From: DASXAI01 sp963728985
Lineage (GTDB): Bacteria; Actinomycetota; Acidimicrobiia; Acidimicrobiales; Ilumatobacteraceae
Assembly (NCBI GenBank): GCA_963728985.1
Contig: CAVSME010000008.1
Location: forward strand, 62,001-126,000
Reading direction: 5' to 3'
DNA: 64,000 nucleotides
Both the position numbers and the translations under genes were made by a program. Within the stretch, counting starts at the first letter, position 1; each line of letters opens with the position of its first letter. This document shows positions 9,064-16,250 of the stretch, one piece after another. Under the pieces are notes generated by a model. That model was not told the DNA's origin. It did no database searches and saw only the letters and a list, made by a program, of their open reading frames with translations.

Positions 9064-9118
9064 CCATTTCCCCCCACTTCGCGCCCCATTCCGCCCCGCG
9101 GGCCCCACTCCCCACCCG

Positions 9119-9319
9119 GCGCTGTGCACGGAAGGGATGGCGGGCAGGCGCGTGAGCAGGGCCGATGCCGCCCGCGCCCCGCCCCCAATCGCGCAGCCTG
9201 TGCGCGTACTACCGCCCCAGCGGTACCAAGTGTTCAGGCTGCGCGCTTCGGGAGCCACCTGACCCGCCGACCACCCCACCCACCGCACCGCACCCCCACC
9301 AGCGCTGTGCACGGAAGGG
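9119..9319. repeat. 18-bp direct repeats flanking a palindrome
   Basis: GCGCTGTGCACGGAAGGG occurs at 9119-9136 and again at 9302-9319, with similar G-rich sequence after each copy. They bracket the 56-bp palindrome at 9190-9245. The gap 8945-9391 otherwise holds the mraZ promoter and no supported gene. The direct repeats could be duplicated insertion-site sequence or binding sites. Confidence 0.6.
9190..9245. repeat. 56-bp nested palindrome, copy 1
   Basis: Outer arms are CGCGCAGCCTG and CAGGCTGCGCG. The inner stem is TACCGC/GCGGTA with loop CCCA. A second copy of identical length lies at 24183-24238. The left arm here has diverged (TGCGCGT in place of AACACTT), while the right arm AAGTGTTCAGGCTGCGCG is the exact complement of the left arm of copy 2. 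It resembles a REP-type element. Confidence 0.75.
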
Positions 9320-9391
9320 GGGCGGGCGGGTGAGCTGGGGGGATGGCGGCGGTGGGCGGCCTCCCGCGGCGAAGGGTGTGCGCGGGTGGGG

Positions 9392-10036
9392 TCAGGTGGG
9401 GAGGTGGGCCACGAACTCGTCGGCCAGCTCGGCCAACGGCAGGCCGGGCCCGGCGGCGACGTCGCCGAGCGCCGACGGAGGGCGGGCGGCCGGCTCGAAC
9501 AACGCCGCCATCACCTCCGGCTCCCACCGGTCCAGCACCACACATTGGAACCGAGCCGCCGCGCGCGTGCGGCGCTGGCTGATGCCCACCACCTTGCGGC
9601 CGCCCACCGTCACCTCACCCGGCCCGAGCCCGGCGAAGCACACGAGCGGCGACCAGTCGGTGCGCACCATGGCCCCGCGATGGACCACCGCGCCCGCCAC
9701 CCCGCACGCCGCCAGGGCAGCCGCCCACACCCCGCCGAGCCAGTGCGTCGCCCGGCCGACGTCGTCGTCCCAGAGCGGATCGGCAGCGGGCAGGATCACG
9801 TCGATCCACAGCACGGCCCCCGGCGCCACGAGCACCGCGCCCCCGCCGCTGCGGCGGTGTACCACCTCGACCCCGGCGATGTCGTGGCGCACGGTGGCCG
9901 CCGGCTGGGCCGAGCCCAGCACCAGCGCCGGGCCCGTCGCCTCCAGGAACCACACCTCACGCCGGGGCGGCGACGGCACCTCCAGCCCGTGGAGCTCGCC
10001 CGCCGGACCGGCGCGCCGCACCACGGCCCAGGTCAA
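9392..10036 (-). CDS. Lipoate-protein ligase A / biotin-lipoate ligase family protein
   Basis: About 214 residues with the LplA/LipB/BPL fold. The hallmark RRSGGGAVLVAPGAVLWIDV fits the lipoyl-AMP-binding RRxxGGGAV motif, and GLGPGEVTVGGRKVVGISQ fits the later family block with its Lys. No lipoyl-domain or H-protein gene is nearby, so the substrate (lipoate, octanoate or biotin) is undefined. TTG 10036 overlaps the HNH gene stop (TTGA); GTG 10024 is an alternative start. It is the last gene of a minus-strand run from 12052. Confidence 0.8.
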   Translation of the reverse strand: MTWAVVRRAGPAGELHGLEVPSPPRREVWFLEATGPALVLGSAQPAATVRHDIAGVEVVHRRSGGGAVLVAPGAVLWIDVILPAADPLWDDDVGRATHWLGGVWAAALAACGVAGAVVHRGAMVRTDWSPLVCFAGLGPGEVTVGGRKVVGISQRRTRAAARFQCVVLDRWEPEVMAALFEPAARPPSALGDVAAGPGLPLAELADEFVAHLPT

Positions 10037-10530
10037 CTCGCTTCGGCCAGGTACGGCTTCCACACCTCGGGCACGCCGCCGACGGCGATGACCACCCACG
10101 CCAGCTCCCGCGGCGGGCTCGGCGAGCGCAGGAGGCGCATGCCCGCTTCGTCGGGGGTGCGATCGCGCTTGCGGAGGTTGCACGGGCGGCAGGCCGCCGC
10201 CACGTTCTCCCACACGTGCTGGCCGCCGCGGCTGCGGGGCAGCACGTGGTCGATCGAGTCGGCGTGGCCGCCGCAGTACTGGCACTGGTGGGCGTCGCGG
10301 GCGAAGACCGCCCGGCGCGACATCGTCGTGCGCCGGTGGAACGGCACCTTCACCATGTACCGCAGCCGGATGACGAGCGGCGTGCGCAGCTCGAGGTGGG
10401 CGGAGCGCATGAGGCCCTCGTCGTCGTGGAGCACATCGGCCTTCTCGGCCAGCACGAGGCAGACGGCCCTGCGGGTGGGCACGACGCTGAGCGGCTCGTA
10501 CGACGCGTTCAACACGAGAGCACGCCGCAT
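10033..10530 (-). CDS. HNH endonuclease-domain protein
   Basis: The 165-residue protein starts MRRALVLNASYEPL, the typical opening of a widespread actinobacterial/cyanobacterial HNH family. The nuclease core is CQYCGG, then DSIDHVLPRSRGGQHVWENV, then CRPCNLRK, giving two CxxC zinc pairs and the HNH residues. Function in vivo is not established for this chromosomal family. ATG 10530 follows the small gene at 10542 by 11 nt, and the downstream ligase overlaps it by 4 nt, so translational coupling is likely. Confidence 0.88.
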   Translation of the reverse strand: MRRALVLNASYEPLSVVPTRRAVCLVLAEKADVLHDDEGLMRSAHLELRTPLVIRLRYMVKVPFHRRTTMSRRAVFARDAHQCQYCGGHADSIDHVLPRSRGGQHVWENVAAACRPCNLRKRDRTPDEAGMRLLRSPSPPRELAWVVIAVGGVPEVWKPYLAEAS

Positions 10531-10541
10531 GGCCCGTGAAC

Positions 10542-10829
10542 CTATCCCCGCGCCCGGCGCCGCGGCGGCGCACTTCGCCAGCGTGATGGACCACCGGGCA
10601 GCGGCACCGCTCGTCGCCACGATCGGCACCACGCCAGCCACGCCACGACATCGCCGGCGTCGGGTGCAGCGGCCGGATCGCCGTACTGCGTCTCCATCCG
10701 GAACCGCCGCCACGCCGGGGTGGTGAGGATGCCGGCCTGGCGCACGGCCGTCGGCCACAGGTGCGGACGCACGAGCAGGCGCGCGCCGACGCCGAGGGCG
10801 GCTCGTACGGCTAGGGCACCCTCCGACAT
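10542..10829 (-). CDS. Small conserved protein of unknown function (95 aa)
   Basis: Basic protein with the segment RPHLWPTAVRQAGILTTPAWRRFRMETQYG, which I recognise as a recurring pattern in actinobacterial hypothetical proteins (WPTAVRQ, then FRxETxYG, then a C-terminal VVAWLAWCR). No enzymatic motif or clear transmembrane helix is visible. It lies 8 nt downstream of an acyl-CoA dehydrogenase gene and 11 nt upstream of the HNH gene, so it belongs to that transcription unit. The C-terminal 25 residues are low-complexity Arg/Pro/Ser. Function unknown. Confidence 0.7.
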   Translation of the reverse strand: MSEGALAVRAALGVGARLLVRPHLWPTAVRQAGILTTPAWRRFRMETQYGDPAAAPDAGDVVAWLAWCRSWRRAVPLPGGPSRWRSAPPRRRARG

Positions 10830-10837
10830 CGCTGCCG

Positions 10838-12052
10838 CTACCCAGGTTCCTTCGGCAACCCGAGCACCCGCTCGCCCAGGATGTTGCGCTGGATCTGGCT
10901 GGTGCCGGCGTAGATCGTCTCGGCGCGAGCGGTGAGGAACGTGGTCGTCCACGAGGCCGTGGAGTTGGGCGCGCCGGCGTCGTCGGTCTGGAACGCCGAC
11001 GACGGCGTCCGACCCGTCGGCACCAGCCCGTCGGCGCCCATGATGTCCATGGCCAGCTCGGTGGCGGTGCGGTGGTACTCGCTCCAGTAGATCTTGAAGA
11101 TGCTGCTCTCCGGCCCCGGCGGCTGGCCGGCGAGGAAGCCCGTGAGCGTGCGGAGCCCGAGGAAGCGCATCATCTGCACCTTGGCGTGGCAGTGGGCCAG
11201 GCGCTGGCGCATCACCGCGTCGCCGGTGAGCCCGCGCTCGCGTGCGAGCGCGACGAGGCGATCGAGCTCGGCCTGGAACCGGATCGGCGACGTGGCCGCC
11301 GACGCGCCCCGCTCGTAGCCGAGCAGCGTCATGGCGACGGCCCAGCCGTTGTTCACGCCGCCGACGACGTCGCCTCGCGGACACGTGGCATCCGTGAAGA
11401 ACACCTCGTTGAACTCGCTGTCGCCCGAGATCATCTTGATGGGCCGCACCTCCACGCCGGGCTGGTCCATCGGGACGAGGAGGAAGCTGATGCCCTTGTG
11501 CTTCGGCGCGTCCGGATCGGTGCGGGCCAGGAGGAAGATGTGGTCGGCGAGGTGGCCCGACGACGTCCAGATCTTCTGCCCGTTGATCACCCACTGGTCG
11601 CCATCGAGCACGGCGCGACACCCCAGCGAGCCGAGGTCGGATCCGGCGTTGGGCTCGGAGTAGCCCTGGCACCAGAGGTCCTCACCGCTCAGGATGCGCG
11701 GCAGGTAGTGCTGCTTCTGCTCCTCGGTCCCCCACTGCAGCAGCGTGTTGCCGAGCATGGTGATGCTGAAGCCGTCGTTCTGGTTGCCCGACGGCACCCC
11801 GGCCTTCGTGAACTCCTCGGCCACGATGACCTGCTCGAGGTCGGAGAAGCCACCGCCGCCGTACTCGGCGGGCCAGCCGAGGGCGAGGTAGTGGTGCTCG
11901 TGGAGGGTCTTGCGCCAGTCCTTCGTGAAGCGGTCGAGCGCCTCGTGGTCGAGTCCGCCGGTGCCGGCCCAATTCGACGGCAGCTGCTCGGCCAGGAACG
12001 CCTGCACCTTCTCTCGGAAGGCTTCGGCTTCCGGGCTGTACGTGGGGCGCAT
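10838..12052 (-). CDS. Acyl-CoA dehydrogenase
   Basis: FAD-dependent acyl-CoA dehydrogenase of 404 residues covering N-terminal, beta and C-terminal helical domains. Visible motifs are CQGYSEPNAGSDLGSL (FAD/substrate loop), INGQKIWTSSGHLADHIFLLART, and YAGTSQIQRNILGERVLG at the C-terminus. The chain length of the substrate cannot be told from sequence. On the minus strand TAGCCT (12064-12059) lies 6 nt before ATG 12052, suggesting a leaderless mRNA. It heads a unit with the small protein, HNH and ligase-like genes. Confidence 0.92.
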   Translation of the reverse strand: MRPTYSPEAEAFREKVQAFLAEQLPSNWAGTGGLDHEALDRFTKDWRKTLHEHHYLALGWPAEYGGGGFSDLEQVIVAEEFTKAGVPSGNQNDGFSITMLGNTLLQWGTEEQKQHYLPRILSGEDLWCQGYSEPNAGSDLGSLGCRAVLDGDQWVINGQKIWTSSGHLADHIFLLARTDPDAPKHKGISFLLVPMDQPGVEVRPIKMISGDSEFNEVFFTDATCPRGDVVGGVNNGWAVAMTLLGYERGASAATSPIRFQAELDRLVALARERGLTGDAVMRQRLAHCHAKVQMMRFLGLRTLTGFLAGQPPGPESSIFKIYWSEYHRTATELAMDIMGADGLVPTGRTPSSAFQTDDAGAPNSTASWTTTFLTARAETIYAGTSQIQRNILGERVLGLPKEPG

Positions 12053-12092
12053 GGCCGAAGGCTATCGGTACGCGCGAGGAGGCGCCCGATCG

Positions 12093-13985
12093 TCAGTTGT
12101 GGACCCAGACCTCCGAGCCCATCGGCATGAGGTTGGCGTTCCAGACGTAGTCCATGAACGTCGTCGTGACCCGGACGCACCCGTGCGAAGCGGGCACGCT
12201 CGGGATGCGGGGGGCGCCGTGGACGGCCACACCGCCGACGAAGTACCTCGGCCGGTACAGGTCGCCGAGCTGCCCCGGCTCCCAGCCGTCGGAGAACTCC
12301 CGGTAGACGTGGAAGGTGCCCACGGGCGTGATGGCGGTACCCGAGATGCGGCCGCCGTCTTTCTGGTTGGCCTCGTCGTAGAACGCGCCGCTGCCGGTCG
12401 AGGTGTTGACCGTGTACACCGTCTTGCCGCCCCGGATGACATAGAGGAGCTGCTTGGTGAGATCGACCTCCATGCGGTCCCCCGACGTCGACTGCCCGGC
12501 CGAGCGCAGGCCCTGCATGTTGAGCAGCAGCGCTGTGTAGTCGTCGACCTGGCCGGTCAGCGGCAGGCCGACGGACTTCTGGAAGGCCAGCACGGCCTGG
12601 GACGTGACCGCCCCGAACACGCCGTCGTAGTCGGGCACCCAGAACCCGAGGTTGTCCAGGCGCTCCTGGAGCGCCGAGATGACCTCCTTCGGGGTGCCGC
12701 GCGTGATGGTGGTGAGCGCCCACTTCGGCGGCACCGCCGGATCGTTCGTGAGCGCCGGGGCCGGGGTTCCGGACGCCGTGCAGCCGGCCGCCGCAGCCAC
12801 GCCGCCGGCGCCGTCGAACCAGCCGGTCACGTCGATCAGGACATCGGCGCTGCCGGCGTAGTTCGACACGGCGATCGCACCATCGGGGCCGAGCCCGACG
12901 ATGACCATGTTGGCCACCGCGCCGGCGACGGCGTTGACGTTGGACGACCCCGGTTGCGGCTGTCCCGACGGCCACACGGTCAGGTACGTCGGCGCCGTGG
13001 GGTTCACGATGGTGACGTTGAGCGCCACCGCGCCGGCCGGGCCGGCGGGGACGCTGGTGCCTCCCGCCACCGCCACCAGCCGAGTCTCGCCGGCACCGAG
13101 CCGCACCCCGCAGACTCCGCTGCGGGTGTCGGCCAGGCGGGCGGGCGCGACCGGGTGGAAGCCGTCGGTGTAGTAGCCGGCCACGTCGATCACGACGTCG
13201 GTGGTCCCCGAGTAGTTGAAGAGGGCGATCTTGCCCGAGGCGCCGAGGCCGACGGTCACCATGTTGGCCACGGTCTGGCCGGGGACGGCGTTCACGTTGG
13301 AGGCGGTGGGCATGGGCGATCCCGCCGGCCACACCGTGAGGTAGGTAGCGGCGGTCGTCCCGGCGACGGTCACGTTGGCCACCACGCCGGTGGCGGTGGC
13401 GGGCACGCCCGCCGGGGTGAGGTCGATCACGCGCGTCTCCCCGCCCTGGACGGTGGCACCGCCGAGGCCGGCGCGGGTGTCCATGACCCGCACGGGCACC
13501 ACCGGCTGGAAGCCGCTCGAGTACCAGCCGGTCACATCGACCAGCACCTGGGCGTCGCCGGCCAGGTTGAACAGGTCGATCTGGCCGCCGGCGCCGATGC
13601 CGACGGTGACCATGTTGGCCACGGTCTGGCCGGCCACCACGTTCAGGTTCGATGCCGTCGGCATCGTCGCCCCCGCCGGCCACACCGTGATGTAGCTCGC
13701 CGCCGTCGGCTCGGTCACGGTGAGGTTGACGGCCACCGCCACCGCGCTCGCCGGGATGCCGGCCTGCCCGACGACCTGCAGCGCCCGGGTCTCGCTGGTG
13801 CCGAGCGGAGCGGGCTCGGTGCCCACGCCGGCGCGGGTGTCCATGATCCGGGCCGGCGCCAGGGGGTGGAACGCCATCGTGGCGGCGTCGGCGGCACCGG
13901 TCGGGAGGGCAACGACGGCCACGAACGGAACCAGCATCGCTCCTGCGAGCGCGCCCATCCGGGCGAATCGCCGCCAACGCGCCAT
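12093..13985 (-). CDS. Secreted L,D-transpeptidase with three surface beta repeats and a peptidoglycan-binding domain
   Basis: The 630-residue exported protein has a signal peptide (about 1-34), three tandem repeats of about 115 residues (about 38-155, 156-271, 272-388), each with DTR near its start, an LTVWP-type core, SN(L/V)N and DV(T/A)G(W/Y), a peptidoglycan-binding-1 domain (about 425-490, ALQERLDNLGFWVPDYDGVFG), and a YkuD L,D-transpeptidase domain. The catalytic motif is HGAPRIPSVPASHGCVR, with Cys at about 603. It likely makes 3-3 crosslinks or anchors proteins, with the repeats exposed. A leader with SD GGAGGG precedes ATG 13985, and a candidate -10 TACCCT lies at 14021-14016. Confidence 0.9.
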   Translation of the reverse strand: MARWRRFARMGALAGAMLVPFVAVVALPTGAADAATMAFHPLAPARIMDTRAGVGTEPAPLGTSETRALQVVGQAGIPASAVAVAVNLTVTEPTAASYITVWPAGATMPTASNLNVVAGQTVANMVTVGIGAGGQIDLFNLAGDAQVLVDVTGWYSSGFQPVVPVRVMDTRAGLGGATVQGGETRVIDLTPAGVPATATGVVANVTVAGTTAATYLTVWPAGSPMPTASNVNAVPGQTVANMVTVGLGASGKIALFNYSGTTDVVIDVAGYYTDGFHPVAPARLADTRSGVCGVRLGAGETRLVAVAGGTSVPAGPAGAVALNVTIVNPTAPTYLTVWPSGQPQPGSSNVNAVAGAVANMVIVGLGPDGAIAVSNYAGSADVLIDVTGWFDGAGGVAAAAGCTASGTPAPALTNDPAVPPKWALTTITRGTPKEVISALQERLDNLGFWVPDYDGVFGAVTSQAVLAFQKSVGLPLTGQVDDYTALLLNMQGLRSAGQSTSGDRMEVDLTKQLLYVIRGGKTVYTVNTSTGSGAFYDEANQKDGGRISGTAITPVGTFHVYREFSDGWEPGQLGDLYRPRYFVGGVAVHGAPRIPSVPASHGCVRVTTTFMDYVWNANLMPMGSEVWVHN

Positions 13986-14082
13986 GAGTCCCTCCAGTCG
14001 CCGCCCGACCGGATGAGGGTAGTTGCAGGCCGCAACAGGTGGGCAACGCCACTCCCGACGGCACGGGTCGGCATTTCGCCTC

Positions 14083-14088
14083 TACCCT
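14083..14088 (+). promoter_or_regulatory. Candidate -10 of the moxR operon
   Basis: TACCCT ends 9 nt before ATG 14098, so the transcript would have almost no leader. A second TACCCT on the minus strand (14021-14016) would serve the divergent L,D-transpeptidase gene. Confidence 0.5.
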
Positions 14089-14097
14089 GTGCGTCTT

Positions 14098-15069
14098 ATG
14101 ACGGCGCAGGTGACGGGCGACGCGCCCGCGACGACGTTCTCCGAACTCTTCAACGCCATCGCGGCCAACATCGAGATCGTCATCCAGGGCAAGCCCGAGG
14201 TGGTGGAGCTGGCTCTGGTCTGCCTGCTGGCCGAAGGCCACCTCCTGATCGAGGACGTGCCCGGCGTCGGCAAGACCAGCCTGGCCAAGGCCCTGGCCGC
14301 ATCGATCGACTCGTCCTGGAAGCGTGTCCAGTTCACCCCCGACCTGCTGCCCTCCGACGTGGTCGGGGTCACCGTGTGGAACCGCGGCCGTGACATCTTC
14401 GAGTTCCGCCCCGGCCCCGTCTTCGCCAACATCGTGCTCGGCGACGAGATCAACCGGGCATCGCCCAAGACGCAGTCGGCCCTCCTCGAGGCGATGGAGG
14501 AACGCCAGGTCACCGTGGACGGCACCACCTATCCCCTGGCCTCGCCCTTCATGGTGATCGCCACCCAGAACCCGATCGAGCACGAGGGCACCTACCCGCT
14601 GCCCGAGAGCCAGCTCGACCGGTTCCTGATGCGCCTGTCGGTGGGCTACCCGAGCCGCCAGTACGAGCTGGAGATCCTCGACACCCACGCCTCGGGCGGC
14701 ACCCTGTCGGAGGTCCACCCGGTGGCCACCACCGAGCAGATCCAGACGCTGGTCGACTCGGTCAAGGCCATCCACGTGGCGCCGGCGCTGAAGCACTACC
14801 TGGTCGATCTGGCCGACGCCACCCGACGCCACCCCAACGTCGCCCTCGGCATGTCGCCCAGGGCCACTCTGGCCCTGCAGCGAGCGGCGCGGGCCCGGGC
14901 GGCGGCCGCCGGGCGGACCTACATCATCCCGGACGACATCAAGGCCCTCGCCGACCCCGTGCTCTCGCACCGGCTCGTGCTCTCCTCCGACGCCCAGCTC
15001 CAAGGCATCAACGCCGGCAAGGTCGTGGCCGACGTGTTGGGCGCCGTCCCGGTGCCGACGGGGAAGTAA
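14098..15069 (+). CDS. MoxR-family AAA+ ATPase
   Basis: The 323-residue AAA+ ATPase has Walker A EDVPGVGKTSLAKA, Walker B LGDEINRASPKTQSALLEAMEE, and IATQNPIEHEGTYPLPESQLDRF, the MoxR signature. These chaperone-like ATPases usually act with DUF58 and transglutaminase-type partners, and both follow immediately. I start it at ATG 14098; an upstream GTG at 14023 would add residues without family similarity. The DUF58 gene starts 2 nt after the stop. Confidence 0.93.
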   Translation: MTAQVTGDAPATTFSELFNAIAANIEIVIQGKPEVVELALVCLLAEGHLLIEDVPGVGKTSLAKALAASIDSSWKRVQFTPDLLPSDVVGVTVWNRGRDIFEFRPGPVFANIVLGDEINRASPKTQSALLEAMEERQVTVDGTTYPLASPFMVIATQNPIEHEGTYPLPESQLDRFLMRLSVGYPSRQYELEILDTHASGGTLSEVHPVATTEQIQTLVDSVKAIHVAPALKHYLVDLADATRRHPNVALGMSPRATLALQRAARARAAAAGRTYIIPDDIKALADPVLSHRLVLSSDAQLQGINAGKVVADVLGAVPVPTGK

Positions 15070-15071
15070 GC

Positions 15072-16250
15072 GTGCTCACCCGCCAGGGGTGGGCCCTCCT
15101 CCTCGTCGCTGCCGGCGTGCTCATCGCGGCGCGGGCGTTCGGCATCATCGAGCTGTACGTGGCCGGTGCCGTGCTCGCCATCCTGCCGGTGGCCTGCTTG
15201 CTGTACGTCCGCGCTGCTCGGGTCCGGCTGCGCGTGTCTCGCAGCCTGTCGCCCACCCGGGTGCACGCCGGCGACGCCACCCGGGTGGAGCTCGGCGCCA
15301 CCAACCTCGGCGGCCGCCGCACCCCGGTGCTGCGCATGCGCGATCCGGTCGGCGGCACCCGCGGTGCGCTCCTCCATCTCGCCCCGCTGAAGCCGGGCGA
15401 GTCGGCGCGCGCCGCCTACCGCCTGCCCACCACCCGCCGGGGCATCGTGGCCGTCGGGCCCCTCGGGCTCGAGGTCGGCGACCCGTTCGGGCTGGCCGTC
15501 CAGGCCGCCGATGCCGCCCCCGTGCTCGAACTGACCGTGTACCCCCGCATCGACCGGATCGCCGCGCCCGGCGGCGGCGGCGACCGGGATCCGCACGGTG
15601 CGGTGGCCAACCCGAACGTCCTCGGCCAGCAGGGCGACGACTTCTACTCCCTGCGCGAGTACGTCGTCGGCGACGATCTGCGCCGCGTGCACTGGCCCTC
15701 CACCGCCCGGCGCGACGAGCTGATGGTGCGCCACGACGAGATGCCGTGGCAGGACCGCACCACCGTCATCCTCGATGTGCGCCGGGCCTCCCACAGCACG
15801 GCGTCGCTGGAACGGGCGGTGTCGGCGGCCGCCAGCGTGATCACCGCCTCGGCCCACGAGGACCAACTGACCCGGTTCATGGCCAGCGATGCCGTCGACT
15901 CCGGGCTCGGCTCGGGCATCGCCCACAACGAAGCCATCCTCGAGTACCTCGCCCGCCTCGATGCCGTCGGCCACGGCTCGTTCCGCCAGGTCCTCGACAC
16001 CCTCACGCGGGCCAACCAGGGCGGCATCCTCATCGCCGTGCTGGGCCGAGCCACCTCGGGTGAGCTGGACACGCTGGCCCGGCTGCGCCGCACCTTCCGC
16101 ATGGTGGTGGCCGTCGTCTCCGAGCCGCCCGTCCCGGAACCATCAGCGCTCCAGGCACGTTTGACCCGGGTGGACAACACGCGTGAAGGCGCCTTCGCCC
16201 CGTCCTGGGGCACCATGGTCCGCTCGATCCGCGCGGACGTGATGGCATGA
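15072..16250 (+). CDS. DUF58 / von Willebrand A-like protein
   Basis: The 392-residue protein has two N-terminal membrane helices (about 7-25 and 27-46), a beta-rich region, and the DUF58 core SLREYVVGDDLRRVHWPSTARRDELMVR near 195-222. It is the usual partner of MoxR ATPases, thought to form a membrane-linked complex whose exact role is unsettled; a cell-envelope function is inferred from the neighbouring transglutaminase. GTG 15072 is 2 nt after moxR. The stop overlaps the next start as ATGA. Confidence 0.9.
   Translation: MLTRQGWALLLVAAGVLIAARAFGIIELYVAGAVLAILPVACLLYVRAARVRLRVSRSLSPTRVHAGDATRVELGATNLGGRRTPVLRMRDPVGGTRGALLHLAPLKPGESARAAYRLPTTRRGIVAVGPLGLEVGDPFGLAVQAADAAPVLELTVYPRIDRIAAPGGGGDRDPHGAVANPNVLGQQGDDFYSLREYVVGDDLRRVHWPSTARRDELMVRHDEMPWQDRTTVILDVRRASHSTASLERAVSAAASVITASAHEDQLTRFMASDAVDSGLGSGIAHNEAILEYLARLDAVGHGSFRQVLDTLTRANQGGILIAVLGRATSGELDTLARLRRTFRMVVAVVSEPPVPEPSALQARLTRVDNTREGAFAPSWGTMVRSIRADVMA

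Noticed and set aside
12276..13900. Internal similarity in the L,D-transpeptidase gene taken as a DNA repeat array or CRISPR
   Set aside because: The repeats are protein-level modules of about 115 codons, not short identical DNA repeats with spacers.
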